Translations under genes and position numbers: made by a program
NCBI GenBank assembly: GCA_030605615.1
Contig: JAUWHZ010000018.1
Location: forward strand, 1 to 35,369
Source of the DNA: Atribacterota bacterium
GTDB lineage: Bacteria; Atribacterota; Phoenicimicrobiia; Phoenicimicrobiales; Phoenicimicrobiaceae
Length of the DNA: 35,369 nt
Direction: 5' to 3'
Shown here: piece by piece, positions 19,580 through 27,638 of the stretch
How the letters are laid out: each line of letters opens with the position of its first letter
How positions within the stretch are numbered: the first letter of the stretch is position 1
The notes under the pieces: model-generated
What the model was told of the DNA's origin: nothing
Database searches by the model: none
What the model saw: the letters and a program-made list of their open reading frames with translations, nothing else

Positions 19580-20326
19580 ATGCTTAATATAAAACTTACC
19601 ATAGAATATGAAGGAACTCAATATTATGGTTGGCAAAGGCAAAAGGGGTTTTTAAGTATCCAGGAAATTTTAGAAGATAAAATTTCGCAGATTACCCATG
19701 AAAAGGTAACACTAATTGGTTCCGGGAGGACTGATGCAGGGGTACATGCTTTAGGGCAAGTAGCCAATTTTAAAACTAACAGCACTATTCCTTGGATAAA
19801 ATTACCTTTGATTCTAAATCACTTATTGCCTTTGGATATTAGAATTAGAAAAGCAGAAAGGGTGGATGATAGTTTTCATGCTCGTTATAGTGCGGTAAGC
19901 AAAATTTATCATTATTATATTTTAAATTACCATAAAAATGACTACAATCCCCCACTTTTTTTAAGAAATTATGTTTACTGTCTTTACGGAAAGATAGATT
20001 TAGAAAAGGTAAAAAAAGCTATTACTTTTTTACACGGGGAACATGATTTTTCTTCATTTGCTTGTTCAGGAACTAATATTAAAAATAAAGTGAGGACTAT
20101 TAAAGAGCTAACTGTAAATAAGAAGGGAAATATAATTTGTTTTTATTTTCAGGCAAATGCTTTTTTATATAAAATGGTCCGTACTATAGTTGGTACTTTA
20201 TTAGAGGTAGGTCATAGCAAGATCGATTATTTAGAAGTAAAAAAAATATTAGAAGCCAGGGATAGGAAAATGGCGGGCAAAGTTGTCCCCGCTAAGGGAC
20301 TTTTTTTAATGCAAGTTTTATACTAA
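19580..20326 (+). CDS. truA: tRNA pseudouridine(38-40) synthase
   Basis: LTIEYEGTQYYGWQRQ...GSGRTDAGVHALGQVANF...FLYKMVRTIVGTLLEVG. Confidence 0.95.
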   Translation: MLNIKLTIEYEGTQYYGWQRQKGFLSIQEILEDKISQITHEKVTLIGSGRTDAGVHALGQVANFKTNSTIPWIKLPLILNHLLPLDIRIRKAERVDDSFHARYSAVSKIYHYYILNYHKNDYNPPLFLRNYVYCLYGKIDLEKVKKAITFLHGEHDFSSFACSGTNIKNKVRTIKELTVNKKGNIICFYFQANAFLYKMVRTIVGTLLEVGHSKIDYLEVKKILEARDRKMAGKVVPAKGLFLMQVLY

Positions 20327-20332
20327 TTTCGC

Positions 20333-20361
20333 TTGACATAGTGTCTTGATTATATTAAAAT
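20333..20361 (+). promoter_or_regulatory. Candidate sigma-70-type promoter for rplM-rpsI
   Basis: TTGACA (20333-20338) - 17 nt - TAAAAT (20356-20361). Confidence 0.7.
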
Positions 20362-20467
20362 TTATTATGTTATTTTTTTATTGAATGAAAAATGTTTTAT
20401 CTGGAAATACTTATAAACGTTTATCATACAGATTTATATGTGAATTTACTAGGCAGGGAGGAATAAA

Positions 20468-20893
20468 GTGAAAACTTTCAGTGCAAAAGCAGAAGATATT
20501 AATAGAAAATGGTATTTAATTGATGCTGAGGGAAAAATATTAGGAAGATTAGCCACTCAAATAGTTTCAATTTTAAGGGGGAAAAATAAACCCACCTATA
20601 CACCTTCTATGGATTTAGGCGATTATGTGGTAGTTATAAATGCGGAAAAAATAAAAGTAACCGGTAATAAACTTAAAGGGAAAGTTTACAGATACCATAC
20701 GTCTTATCCGGGAGGTTTAAAAAGTACTACCCTGGAAGTACTATTGCAGAAAAAACCAGAGTTAGTGGTAAAAAAAGCAGTACAAGGGATGATTCCTCAT
20801 AATAAGTTAGGTAGAGCGGTGATAAAAAAATTAAAAGTTTATAGAGGAAGCGAATATCCTCATCAAGCTCAAAAATTGGAAAGAATTGATTAA
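20468..20893 (+). CDS. rplM: 50S ribosomal protein L13 (GTG start)
   Basis: [59 protein letters not shown]. Confidence 0.98.
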   Translation: MKTFSAKAEDINRKWYLIDAEGKILGRLATQIVSILRGKNKPTYTPSMDLGDYVVVINAEKIKVTGNKLKGKVYRYHTSYPGGLKSTTLEVLLQKKPELVVKKAVQGMIPHNKLGRAVIKKLKVYRGSEYPHQAQKLERID

Positions 20894-20916
20894 ACATTAA
20901 GAAGGAGGTTAAAACT

Positions 20917-21309
20917 TTGGCGCAGGCAAAAAGTTATGGCACAGGAAGAAGAAAATCCTCAATTGCCAGAGTATGGTTAAGTCCCGGTAAGGGGAATATA
21001 AAGATTAATAATAAAACATTGGATGATTATTTTGGACGAGAGACTTTATTAAATATTATAGAAAAACCATTGGAAGTGGCGAATAAAAGGACAGAAATTG
21101 ACGTTTTTGCTAAAGTAGTAGGAGGAGGTTTTAGTGGTCAAGCAGGGGCAATACAACACGGAATTGCAAGAGCCCTTCTCCAATATGATCCTACATTACG
21201 ATTAACCTTGAAAAAAGAGGGTCTATTAACTCGAGATGCAAGGATGAAAGAAAGGAAAAAATATGGCCAAAAAGGCGCTCGGGCCAGATTCCAATTTTCC
21301 AAGAGATAA
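20917..21309 (+). CDS. rpsI: 30S ribosomal protein S9 (TTG start)
   Basis: [26 protein letters not shown]...[26 protein letters not shown]. Confidence 0.98.
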   Translation: MAQAKSYGTGRRKSSIARVWLSPGKGNIKINNKTLDDYFGRETLLNIIEKPLEVANKRTEIDVFAKVVGGGFSGQAGAIQHGIARALLQYDPTLRLTLKKEGLLTRDARMKERKKYGQKGARARFQFSKR

Positions 21310-21327
21310 TTATTTTTACTATTTTAA

Positions 21328-21369
21328 GAAGAGAAAGGTTTACAAAAGGGGCCTTTCTCTTTTTTTTTA
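21328..21369 (+). terminator. Rho-independent terminator after rpsI
   Basis: AGAGAAAGG (21330-21338) / CCTTTCTCT (21352-21360) followed by T8. Confidence 0.95.
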
Positions 21370-21445
21370 ATTTTTTATCAGGATATAGGCATACTTTATC
21401 TCTAATTTAATTTGTTTTTTTATTTCACCTTTTTAAGGAAAAACT

Positions 21446-22516
21446 ATGAAAATCAATCCGCGATTAGATATTTATTTAGACAAGATTAAAAAAAATTCAG
21501 AAAATATTAAAAATCTATGTCTGCAACACGAAATCGAAGTAGTTGGAGTTACCAAAGGTTGTTGTGCTATCCCTGAAGTGGCCCAAGCCATGATCGAGGG
21601 AGGTATAAAAATTCTTGGAGATTCTCGAATTGAAAATATTAAAAAATTAAAGGGATTTAAAATTAAAGCGGATATGATGTTAATCAGGATCCCTATGCTT
21701 AGCGAAGTTGATAAAGTTATAAGATGGGCTGATATAAGTTTGAATTCTGAAATCTCCGTAATTAAATCCTTGTCCCAAACAGCTTTAAAGAATGACCTTA
21801 TCCATAAGATAATTTTGATGATAGATTTGGGTGACTTGAGAGAGGGAATTATGCCTGGTGAGACATTAAGGATGGTAGAAGAAATTAGAGAATTATCAGG
21901 AGTAAAATTAATAGGTCTCGGAGCAAATTTTTGTTGTATCAGTGGAGCAATGCCCTCTCAGAAAAATTTAACCAAACTGGTTAAATTAGCAGAAGAAATA
22001 GAGAATAATTTTGGTATTGCTTTAGAAGTAATATCAGGTGGGAATACCAGTGTTTTAAAATTGGTTGAAGATAATATAATTCCTGAAAGGATAAATCAGT
22101 TGAGAATAGGAGTAGGTATTCTCCTTGGTCAGGATGATGCTAGATCGCGCAATTTAATTGGAACATATCAAGATACCTTTATTTTGACTGGAGAAATTAT
22201 AGAACTTAAAGAAAAACATTCTTTACCTCAAGGAGAGATTGGCCGGGATGCTTTTGGGGAAATGCCTGTTTTTCAGGATTTAGGAATAAGAAAAAGAGCC
22301 ATTTTAGCTATAGGCAAACAGGACATTCGTCTTAATAGTTTGATTCCTCTGAAAGAAGGGATAAAAATAATAGGCGCAAGTAGTGATCATCTAATTATTG
22401 ATGTTACAGATTTTAAAGAAGATGTAAGAGTAGGCGATGGGATAAAGTTTAGATTAAATTATCCTGCTTTACTTTCTGCCACTACTTCTAATTATATTAA
22501 TAAATATTTTTTATAG
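21446..22516 (+). CDS. Alanine/ornithine racemase-family PLP-dependent enzyme (Orr-like)
   Basis: GVTKGCCAIPEVAQAMIEGGIKILGDSRIENIKKLK; DLGDLREGIMPGE; GLGANFCCISGAMPS, resembling ornithine racemase Orr. Confidence 0.8.
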   Translation: MKINPRLDIYLDKIKKNSENIKNLCLQHEIEVVGVTKGCCAIPEVAQAMIEGGIKILGDSRIENIKKLKGFKIKADMMLIRIPMLSEVDKVIRWADISLNSEISVIKSLSQTALKNDLIHKIILMIDLGDLREGIMPGETLRMVEEIRELSGVKLIGLGANFCCISGAMPSQKNLTKLVKLAEEIENNFGIALEVISGGNTSVLKLVEDNIIPERINQLRIGVGILLGQDDARSRNLIGTYQDTFILTGEIIELKEKHSLPQGEIGRDAFGEMPVFQDLGIRKRAILAIGKQDIRLNSLIPLKEGIKIIGASSDHLIIDVTDFKEDVRVGDGIKFRLNYPALLSATTSNYINKYFL

Positions 22517-22532
22517 GGAGGAGAAAAAAATA

Positions 22533-23465
22533 ATGGCAATAAATATGAAAGGAAAAAATTTGGTTTCTATCGATGATCTAAGTAGAGAGGAAGTTGTCCA
22601 AATATTAGAAATTGCTGAGATTATAAAGTTAAGACACTATTCTCAGGAGAGTCAACCCATTTTAAAGGGTAAGGTTTTGGGGATGATTTTTCAAAAACCT
22701 TCTTTAAGAACCAGGGTTTCTTTTGAAACGGGGATGATACAATTAGGCGGTGAAGCTATTTATTTAGGCCCTGATGATATAAAATTAGGACAAAGAGAAG
22801 CTACCAAGGATATTGCTCAAGTATTATCCCGTTATGTAAGTGGGATTATGGCTCGAACTTTTAGTCATGATATAATATTAGAGTTAGCCAAGTATTCATC
22901 AGTTCCGGTTATCAATGGTTTATCTGATCTTCTACATCCCTGCCAGGTATTAGGTGATTTATTGACCATTAAAGAAAAAAAAGGCAGGTTCTCAAATTTA
23001 AAACTGACTTATATTGGTGACGGTAATAATGTAGCCCATTCTCTAATGTTTGGAGCTGTTAAGGTAGGGATGGATATTGTTTTAGCTGTTCCTCCTGGCT
23101 ATGAACCTCGATCGGAGATTGTAGAGAAAGCCAAAGAGGATGCCCAAAAAATAGGTAGTAAATTAGAAATTATTCATAACCCAAAAGAGGCTGCAAATGG
23201 GGCTGATATAATTTATACTGATGTTTGGACCAGTATGGGATTTGAAAAAGAAAGCGAAAACAGGAAGAATATATTTAAGCCTTATCAAGTAAATCAAGGT
23301 TTAGTAAGCAAAGCAAAAGATGATGTAATAATTTTACATTGTCTTCCCGCTCACCGTGGAGAAGAGATAACTGATGGAGTTGTAGATGGACCTCATTCTA
23401 TGGTAATTGATCAAGCAGAAAATAGGTTGCATGCGCAGAAAGCTGTGTTAGCTTTATTATTGTAA
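22533..23465 (+). CDS. argF: Ornithine carbamoyltransferase
   Basis: FQKPSLRTRVSFETGMIQLGG; HPCQVLGDLLTI; HCLPAHRGEEI. Confidence 0.9.
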   Translation: MAINMKGKNLVSIDDLSREEVVQILEIAEIIKLRHYSQESQPILKGKVLGMIFQKPSLRTRVSFETGMIQLGGEAIYLGPDDIKLGQREATKDIAQVLSRYVSGIMARTFSHDIILELAKYSSVPVINGLSDLLHPCQVLGDLLTIKEKKGRFSNLKLTYIGDGNNVAHSLMFGAVKVGMDIVLAVPPGYEPRSEIVEKAKEDAQKIGSKLEIIHNPKEAANGADIIYTDVWTSMGFEKESENRKNIFKPYQVNQGLVSKAKDDVIILHCLPAHRGEEITDGVVDGPHSMVIDQAENRLHAQKAVLALLL

Positions 23466-23636
23466 GCAGTAATTGATTAAAATGGAAAATAATTTTATAA
23501 TGGTTAATAAGGATAGTTATTATCTATTTTAGAGAAAGTTTGTTATTTTAATAAAACAAGTATAGATTGAACAATTAAATATAGCCTAGATCTGATATAG
23601 ATTAATCTTAAATAATGGAAAAAAAAGGAGGATTAA

Positions 23637-24446
23637 GTGCCTATTTCTTTTCGTCTTTTAGATATTATTGATATTTTGGTTATCGCCTTTTTATTATATC
23701 ATATAACGTTATTGATCAAAGATACTCCAGCAGTACAGTTAATTAAAGGGTTGATTATCCTCTTTATCGCATCTTTTATTGCTGATCAGCTTGGTCTACG
23801 AACAATCAATTGGCTCTTAAAAGGGGCAATGGCTATGATGGTCGTGGCTTTACCCATAATATTTCAACCAGAAATAAGAAGAGGATTATTAAAGATGGGG
23901 AGAAGAGGGTTTTTAATAAATGCTTCTTTTTTACATAAAGCAGATAATAAAAAGATTGAACAATTGATAAATGGGTTAGTTATGGTTATACCTATGCTTT
24001 CTACAAAACACAAAGGGGCTTTGATTGTTTTGGAGAGGGAAATTGGTTTAAAAGATATTTTAGAGACTGGTATTATATTAAATGGTGAGTTTTCTCCAGA
24101 ATTACTATATTCTGTTTTTATGCCAGATTCACCTTTGCATGATGGAGCAGTAATTATTCGGGGGAATAAGATAATAGGGGCTAATTGTATTTTACCCTTA
24201 AGTGAGAGAACGGATATTAGCAGAGCTTTAGGTACTCGACATAGAGCAGCCTTAGGTTTAAGTGAACAGACAGATTCGTTAATAATTGTTATTTCAGAAG
24301 AAACCGGTAATGTCTCTATCGCTTTAGATGGCAAAATTACTCGACCTTTAGAACCCCAGGGGCTGAAAAAAATGTTAACCCATTTATATCAGCCGAAAAT
24401 AATTTCTGAATTTAATTTCTGGCAACAAGAGGAAGATAATAAATGA
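23637..24446 (+). CDS. cdaA: Diadenylate cyclase CdaA (c-di-AMP synthase; GTG start)
   Basis: N-terminal TM region plus DAC domain motifs DSPLHDGAVII and GTRHRAALG; gene order cdaA-cdaR-glmM. Confidence 0.95.
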   Translation: MPISFRLLDIIDILVIAFLLYHITLLIKDTPAVQLIKGLIILFIASFIADQLGLRTINWLLKGAMAMMVVALPIIFQPEIRRGLLKMGRRGFLINASFLHKADNKKIEQLINGLVMVIPMLSTKHKGALIVLEREIGLKDILETGIILNGEFSPELLYSVFMPDSPLHDGAVIIRGNKIIGANCILPLSERTDISRALGTRHRAALGLSEQTDSLIIVISEETGNVSIALDGKITRPLEPQGLKKMLTHLYQPKIISEFNFWQQEEDNK

Positions 24447-25654
24447 AGGAATTAAGGAATTGGTTATTAAAAAATATTGATATTAAATTGCTTTCCTTAT
24501 TTTTAGCTATCATTCTATGGTTATATATAGCCAGTGGAGAGAACCCTATAATAGAAAATTTTTTTGATGTATCTCTTGCCACAAATAACCTTAGGGAGGA
24601 TTTGGTGGTAAAAGAATTTCCGCTAAATATAAGTGTAGGAATTAAGGGTCCCAAGAATGTTATAAACAGTATTTCCCCGCATCAAATTATTGGCGTGGTG
24701 GATTTTTCTGATATTAATGAAGCTGGTATATATAAATTAAAAGTAGAAGTTATTGCCCCTAAGAGGACAGAAATTACCAGGATTATTCCTTCAGACGTTA
24801 AAGTAGATCTGGAGAGGGTTTTGACTCAAATAGTTGAAGTTGAATATAGTTTAATAGGAATACCTGAAAAAGAATATTCTTTAGCTGATGAACCCCAATT
24901 AGATCCTTCTAAAGTTAAAATAACTGGTGCTCAAAGCATATTAGAAAAGATAAAACAGATAATTTGCACTATCGATATTTCCGGAATTAAAGATGATATA
25001 AATAAGAAGATAGAGGTAAAAGCATTAGATGCAAACGGAGATGAGATTAAAGGAGTCAAAATTGAACCAAATATTGTAGAGGCTTCAATTTCTCTAACTC
25101 GGGGATACCTTGAGAAAATATTACCAGTAAAACCAAGAATAATCGGAAAACCAGCTCCTGGATATTATATTTCCCAAATATTGGCTAACCCAAATGAAAT
25201 AAGGATTTTTGGTAATTATTCCAAAATAAGTAATATAGATTCTTTAGAGACTATCCCCATCGATGTAAATGGGATTACAAAAACTTTATCTGTGAAAGTC
25301 TCACCTGCCTTAGAAGAGGGATTAAATATAGTAGAAGGAGAGACATCATTGATAGAGGTAACCATCCAAGTTAAGGAAAGCATAATTCAGAAAACCTTAA
25401 AGAATATTCCGGTTATACCCCAAGATTTATCACCTTTTGTCTCCTGTGAGATAGAGCCGAAAGTAGTTGATGTAATCGTAGAAGGACAAAATATTTTAAT
25501 CGAGAGCATTAAAGAGGAAGATATAAAAGCTTTTGTGAAATTTGTGGACGATTTCAAGGTAGAGCAGAAAGTAAGGGTTCAAGTTGAGCTTCCTGAAGGA
25601 ATTTCTTTAATAAAGATTGAGCCAGAAGAAGTAACAGTATTGATTAATAAATAA
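24443..25654 (+). CDS. cdaR: YbbR-domain protein CdaR
   Basis: N-terminal TM (LLSLFLAIILWLYIASGE) plus YbbR-like repeats; 4-nt overlap with cdaA; before glmM. Confidence 0.9.
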   Translation: MKELRNWLLKNIDIKLLSLFLAIILWLYIASGENPIIENFFDVSLATNNLREDLVVKEFPLNISVGIKGPKNVINSISPHQIIGVVDFSDINEAGIYKLKVEVIAPKRTEITRIIPSDVKVDLERVLTQIVEVEYSLIGIPEKEYSLADEPQLDPSKVKITGAQSILEKIKQIICTIDISGIKDDINKKIEVKALDANGDEIKGVKIEPNIVEASISLTRGYLEKILPVKPRIIGKPAPGYYISQILANPNEIRIFGNYSKISNIDSLETIPIDVNGITKTLSVKVSPALEEGLNIVEGETSLIEVTIQVKESIIQKTLKNIPVIPQDLSPFVSCEIEPKVVDVIVEGQNILIESIKEEDIKAFVKFVDDFKVEQKVRVQVELPEGISLIKIEPEEVTVLINK

Positions 25655-25665
25655 AGAGGTAATTT

Positions 25666-27015
25666 GTGAAAAGATTATTTGGAACAGATGGTATAAGAGG
25701 AGTAGCTAATAGAGAACCAATGACTGCCGAAATGGCATTTCAGATAGGTAGAGCCGGGGCATATTTATTTAAAGATGAAGTTAATCCCAAGATATTAATT
25801 GGTAAAGATACTCGGATTTCAGGTGATATGATAGAAGCGGCGTTAATGGCAGGAATATGTTCAATAGGAGTAGATGTATTAAAAGTTGGCATAATGCCTA
25901 CACCTGCTGTAGCTTATCTTACCAGAGTTTTCCAGGCCAATTGCGGTATAGTTATTTCCGCATCTCATAACCCATTTGATAATAATGGAATTAAATACTT
26001 CCAAGGTGATGGATTTAAGTTCTCTGATTTAGAAGAAGAAGAAATTGAGAGAATATATTTTGAAGATTGCGCTAAATATGAATGGCCTACAGGGAAGGAT
26101 ATCGGTAAAATGGAATATTTATCTTCTATAGCAACAAGAAAATATATTGATTATATTAAGACAACTATTTACTCTCACCTTAATTTCAAAGGATTTAAAA
26201 TTGTATTAGATTGTGCCAATGGTGCTTCTTTTAGCGTTGCCCCCCAATTATTTAACGAATTAGGAGCCAAACTAATTACCATCAACGATAAACCTAATGG
26301 AATTAATATAAATCTCAATTGTGGCTCCACACACCCTCTATTATTACAAAAAGAAGTTTTAAAACAACAAGCAGATTTGGGGTTAGCTTTTGATGGAGAC
26401 GCAGATAGGGTTATTGCTGTGGATGAAAAAGGGAATATTGTAGATGGAGATCAGATTATGGCAATTTGTGCTTTAAATCTTATTAAGAAAGATCAATTAC
26501 CTAATAAAACAGTGGTAACCACCCTGATGAGTAATTTAGGTTTTGAACAAGTTATTGAACAAAACGGTGGACAAGTTATTAGGACCGATGTAGGTGATCG
26601 TTATGTGTTGGAAATGATGAAGAAAGTTAATACATCATTAGGAGGAGAGCAGTCAGGTCATATAATATTTTTACGACATAGCACTACGGGAGATGGACTG
26701 TTAACTTCTTTACAACTTTTAAAAGTAATTCAGGAGGAAGGAAAACCCCTATCTAATTTAGCCTCAGTAATGGAAAAATATCCTCAGATTATTTTAAATT
26801 TTAAGGTTAAAGATAAAGAGCAATTCTTTAAAAATATTAAAATAGAAAAGATTGTTAAAGAAATAAAAAATGAACTTGACGGGAAAGGGAGAATTTTTAT
26901 TCGAGCTTCTGGTACCGAACCATTAATTAGGATTTTATTGGAAGGAGAAGATAGAGAAAAATTAGAGGTAATTTCTAAAGGGCTAAGAGAGGTGATTGAA
27001 AAAGAAGATATATAA
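25666..27015 (+). CDS. glmM: Phosphoglucosamine mutase (GTG start)
   Basis: RLFGTDGIRGVANREPMT; ISASHNPFDNNGIKYF; DGDADRVIAVDEKG; RASGTEPLIRI. Confidence 0.97.
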   Translation: MKRLFGTDGIRGVANREPMTAEMAFQIGRAGAYLFKDEVNPKILIGKDTRISGDMIEAALMAGICSIGVDVLKVGIMPTPAVAYLTRVFQANCGIVISASHNPFDNNGIKYFQGDGFKFSDLEEEEIERIYFEDCAKYEWPTGKDIGKMEYLSSIATRKYIDYIKTTIYSHLNFKGFKIVLDCANGASFSVAPQLFNELGAKLITINDKPNGININLNCGSTHPLLLQKEVLKQQADLGLAFDGDADRVIAVDEKGNIVDGDQIMAICALNLIKKDQLPNKTVVTTLMSNLGFEQVIEQNGGQVIRTDVGDRYVLEMMKKVNTSLGGEQSGHIIFLRHSTTGDGLLTSLQLLKVIQEEGKPLSNLASVMEKYPQIILNFKVKDKEQFFKNIKIEKIVKEIKNELDGKGRIFIRASGTEPLIRILLEGEDREKLEVISKGLREVIEKEDI

Positions 27016-27058
27016 ATAGTATAGCGTATAGCTTACAGCGTGGAGCGTTTAGTGTTTA
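27016..27058. repeat. 'agcgta' quasi-periodic repeat
   Basis: atagtatagcgtatagcttacagcgtggagcgtttagtgttta. Confidence 0.6.
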
Positions 27059-27130
27059 GTAGGGGTTCGATTAATCGAACCCGCTAAAAAAATTACCAGA
27101 ATTCCCGGGTCGGATAAATCCGACCCCTAC
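27059..27130. repeat. GTAGGGG/CCCCTAC dumbbell element 3
   Basis: Left arm GGGTTCGATTAATCGAACCC (27063-27082, perfect palindrome), right arm GGGTCGGATAAATCCGACCC (27107-27126), outer GTAGGGG/CCCCTAC. Confidence 0.8.
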
Positions 27131-27201
27131 ACCAGATTCAAAGATTACAATGACATAAAACATAATAAGCTGAAAACTTGCATTTATACTAACGCCTAAA
27201 T

Positions 27202-27237
27202 AGACTGGGTGACCGGAAGACCGGTAAACTGGAAGAT
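27202..27237. repeat. 'gaccggaagaccggtaaactggaagatt' quasi-periodic repeat
   Basis: tagactgggtgaccggaagaccggtaaactggaaga; related to 19526-19558. Confidence 0.55.
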
Positions 27238-27259
27238 TAAAAGGAGGTGATAAAGGAAT

Positions 27260-27316
27260 ATGATTTTGAAAAAATTGAATACAAGCGCCAGAACTTACTC
27301 AATATTATATAGCTAA
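27260..27316 (+). CDS. Candidate 18-aa leader peptide overlapping the glmS ribozyme cleavage site
   Basis: ATG ATT TTG AAA AAA TTG AAT ACA AGC GCC AGA ACT TAC TCA ATA TTA TAT AGC TAA (MILKKLNTSARTYSILYS), preceded by aaaaggaggtgat, complementary to the typical full anti-SD; expression unproven. Confidence 0.4.
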   Translation: MILKKLNTSARTYSILYS

Positions 27317-27470
27317 ATTTATCAAAGTAAGTTGACGAGGAAGGAGTTTATCGAAAATTCGGCGGATGCTCCTGGGTTTGCCATACCCTTAGAAGACCTA
27401 CAAAACTTGCGAGTGATTGCAAGGACAAAGTGGTTTTTACGGTGAGGGTCCATTTAGGGATTCAATAAGA
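27284..27470 (+). ncRNA. glmS ribozyme (GlcN6P-activated self-cleaving riboswitch); 3' boundary approximate
   Basis: A|GCGCCAGAACTTACT...AGTAAGTTGACGAGGAAGGAGTTTATCGAAAATTCGGCGGATGCTCCTGGG matches the glmS ribozyme core; P1 27292-27299/27326-27333; predicted cleavage 27284/27285; directly upstream of glmS. Confidence 0.96.
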
Positions 27471-27555
27471 CTTTTTTTAAATAAAAATTAGATAATAATA
27501 GTTTTCTTGTTCTGTATTGTTTTTACTTTTAACATCAAAGACTTTTTATGTTTAT

Positions 27556-27602
27556 TACCCTATTATCTTCCTCAATGGATTGATGATAGGGTATTTGTTT
27601 TT
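27556..27602 (+). terminator. Terminator-like hairpin between glmS ribozyme and glmS ORF
   Basis: TACCCTATTATC (27556-27567) / GATGATAGGGTA (27582-27593), 12-bp stem with one G-U wobble, then TTTGTTTTT. Confidence 0.7.
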
Positions 27603-27638
27603 AAATGATTAATATTTAATAAAAGAAAGGATAAAAAA

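Noticed and set aside
21446-22516. Second alanine racemase (alr paralog)
   Set aside because: Sequence motifs fit the ornithine racemase-like branch better; canonical alr is at 33964
23864-24334. 156-aa antisense ORF
   Set aside because: Fully overlaps the well-supported cdaA on the other strand; no recognisable family; typical shadow ORF
27505-27535. Possible internal promoter TTGTTC-N17-TAACAT between the ribozyme and glmS
   Set aside because: Both hexamers match poorly; kept only as something transcript mapping could test
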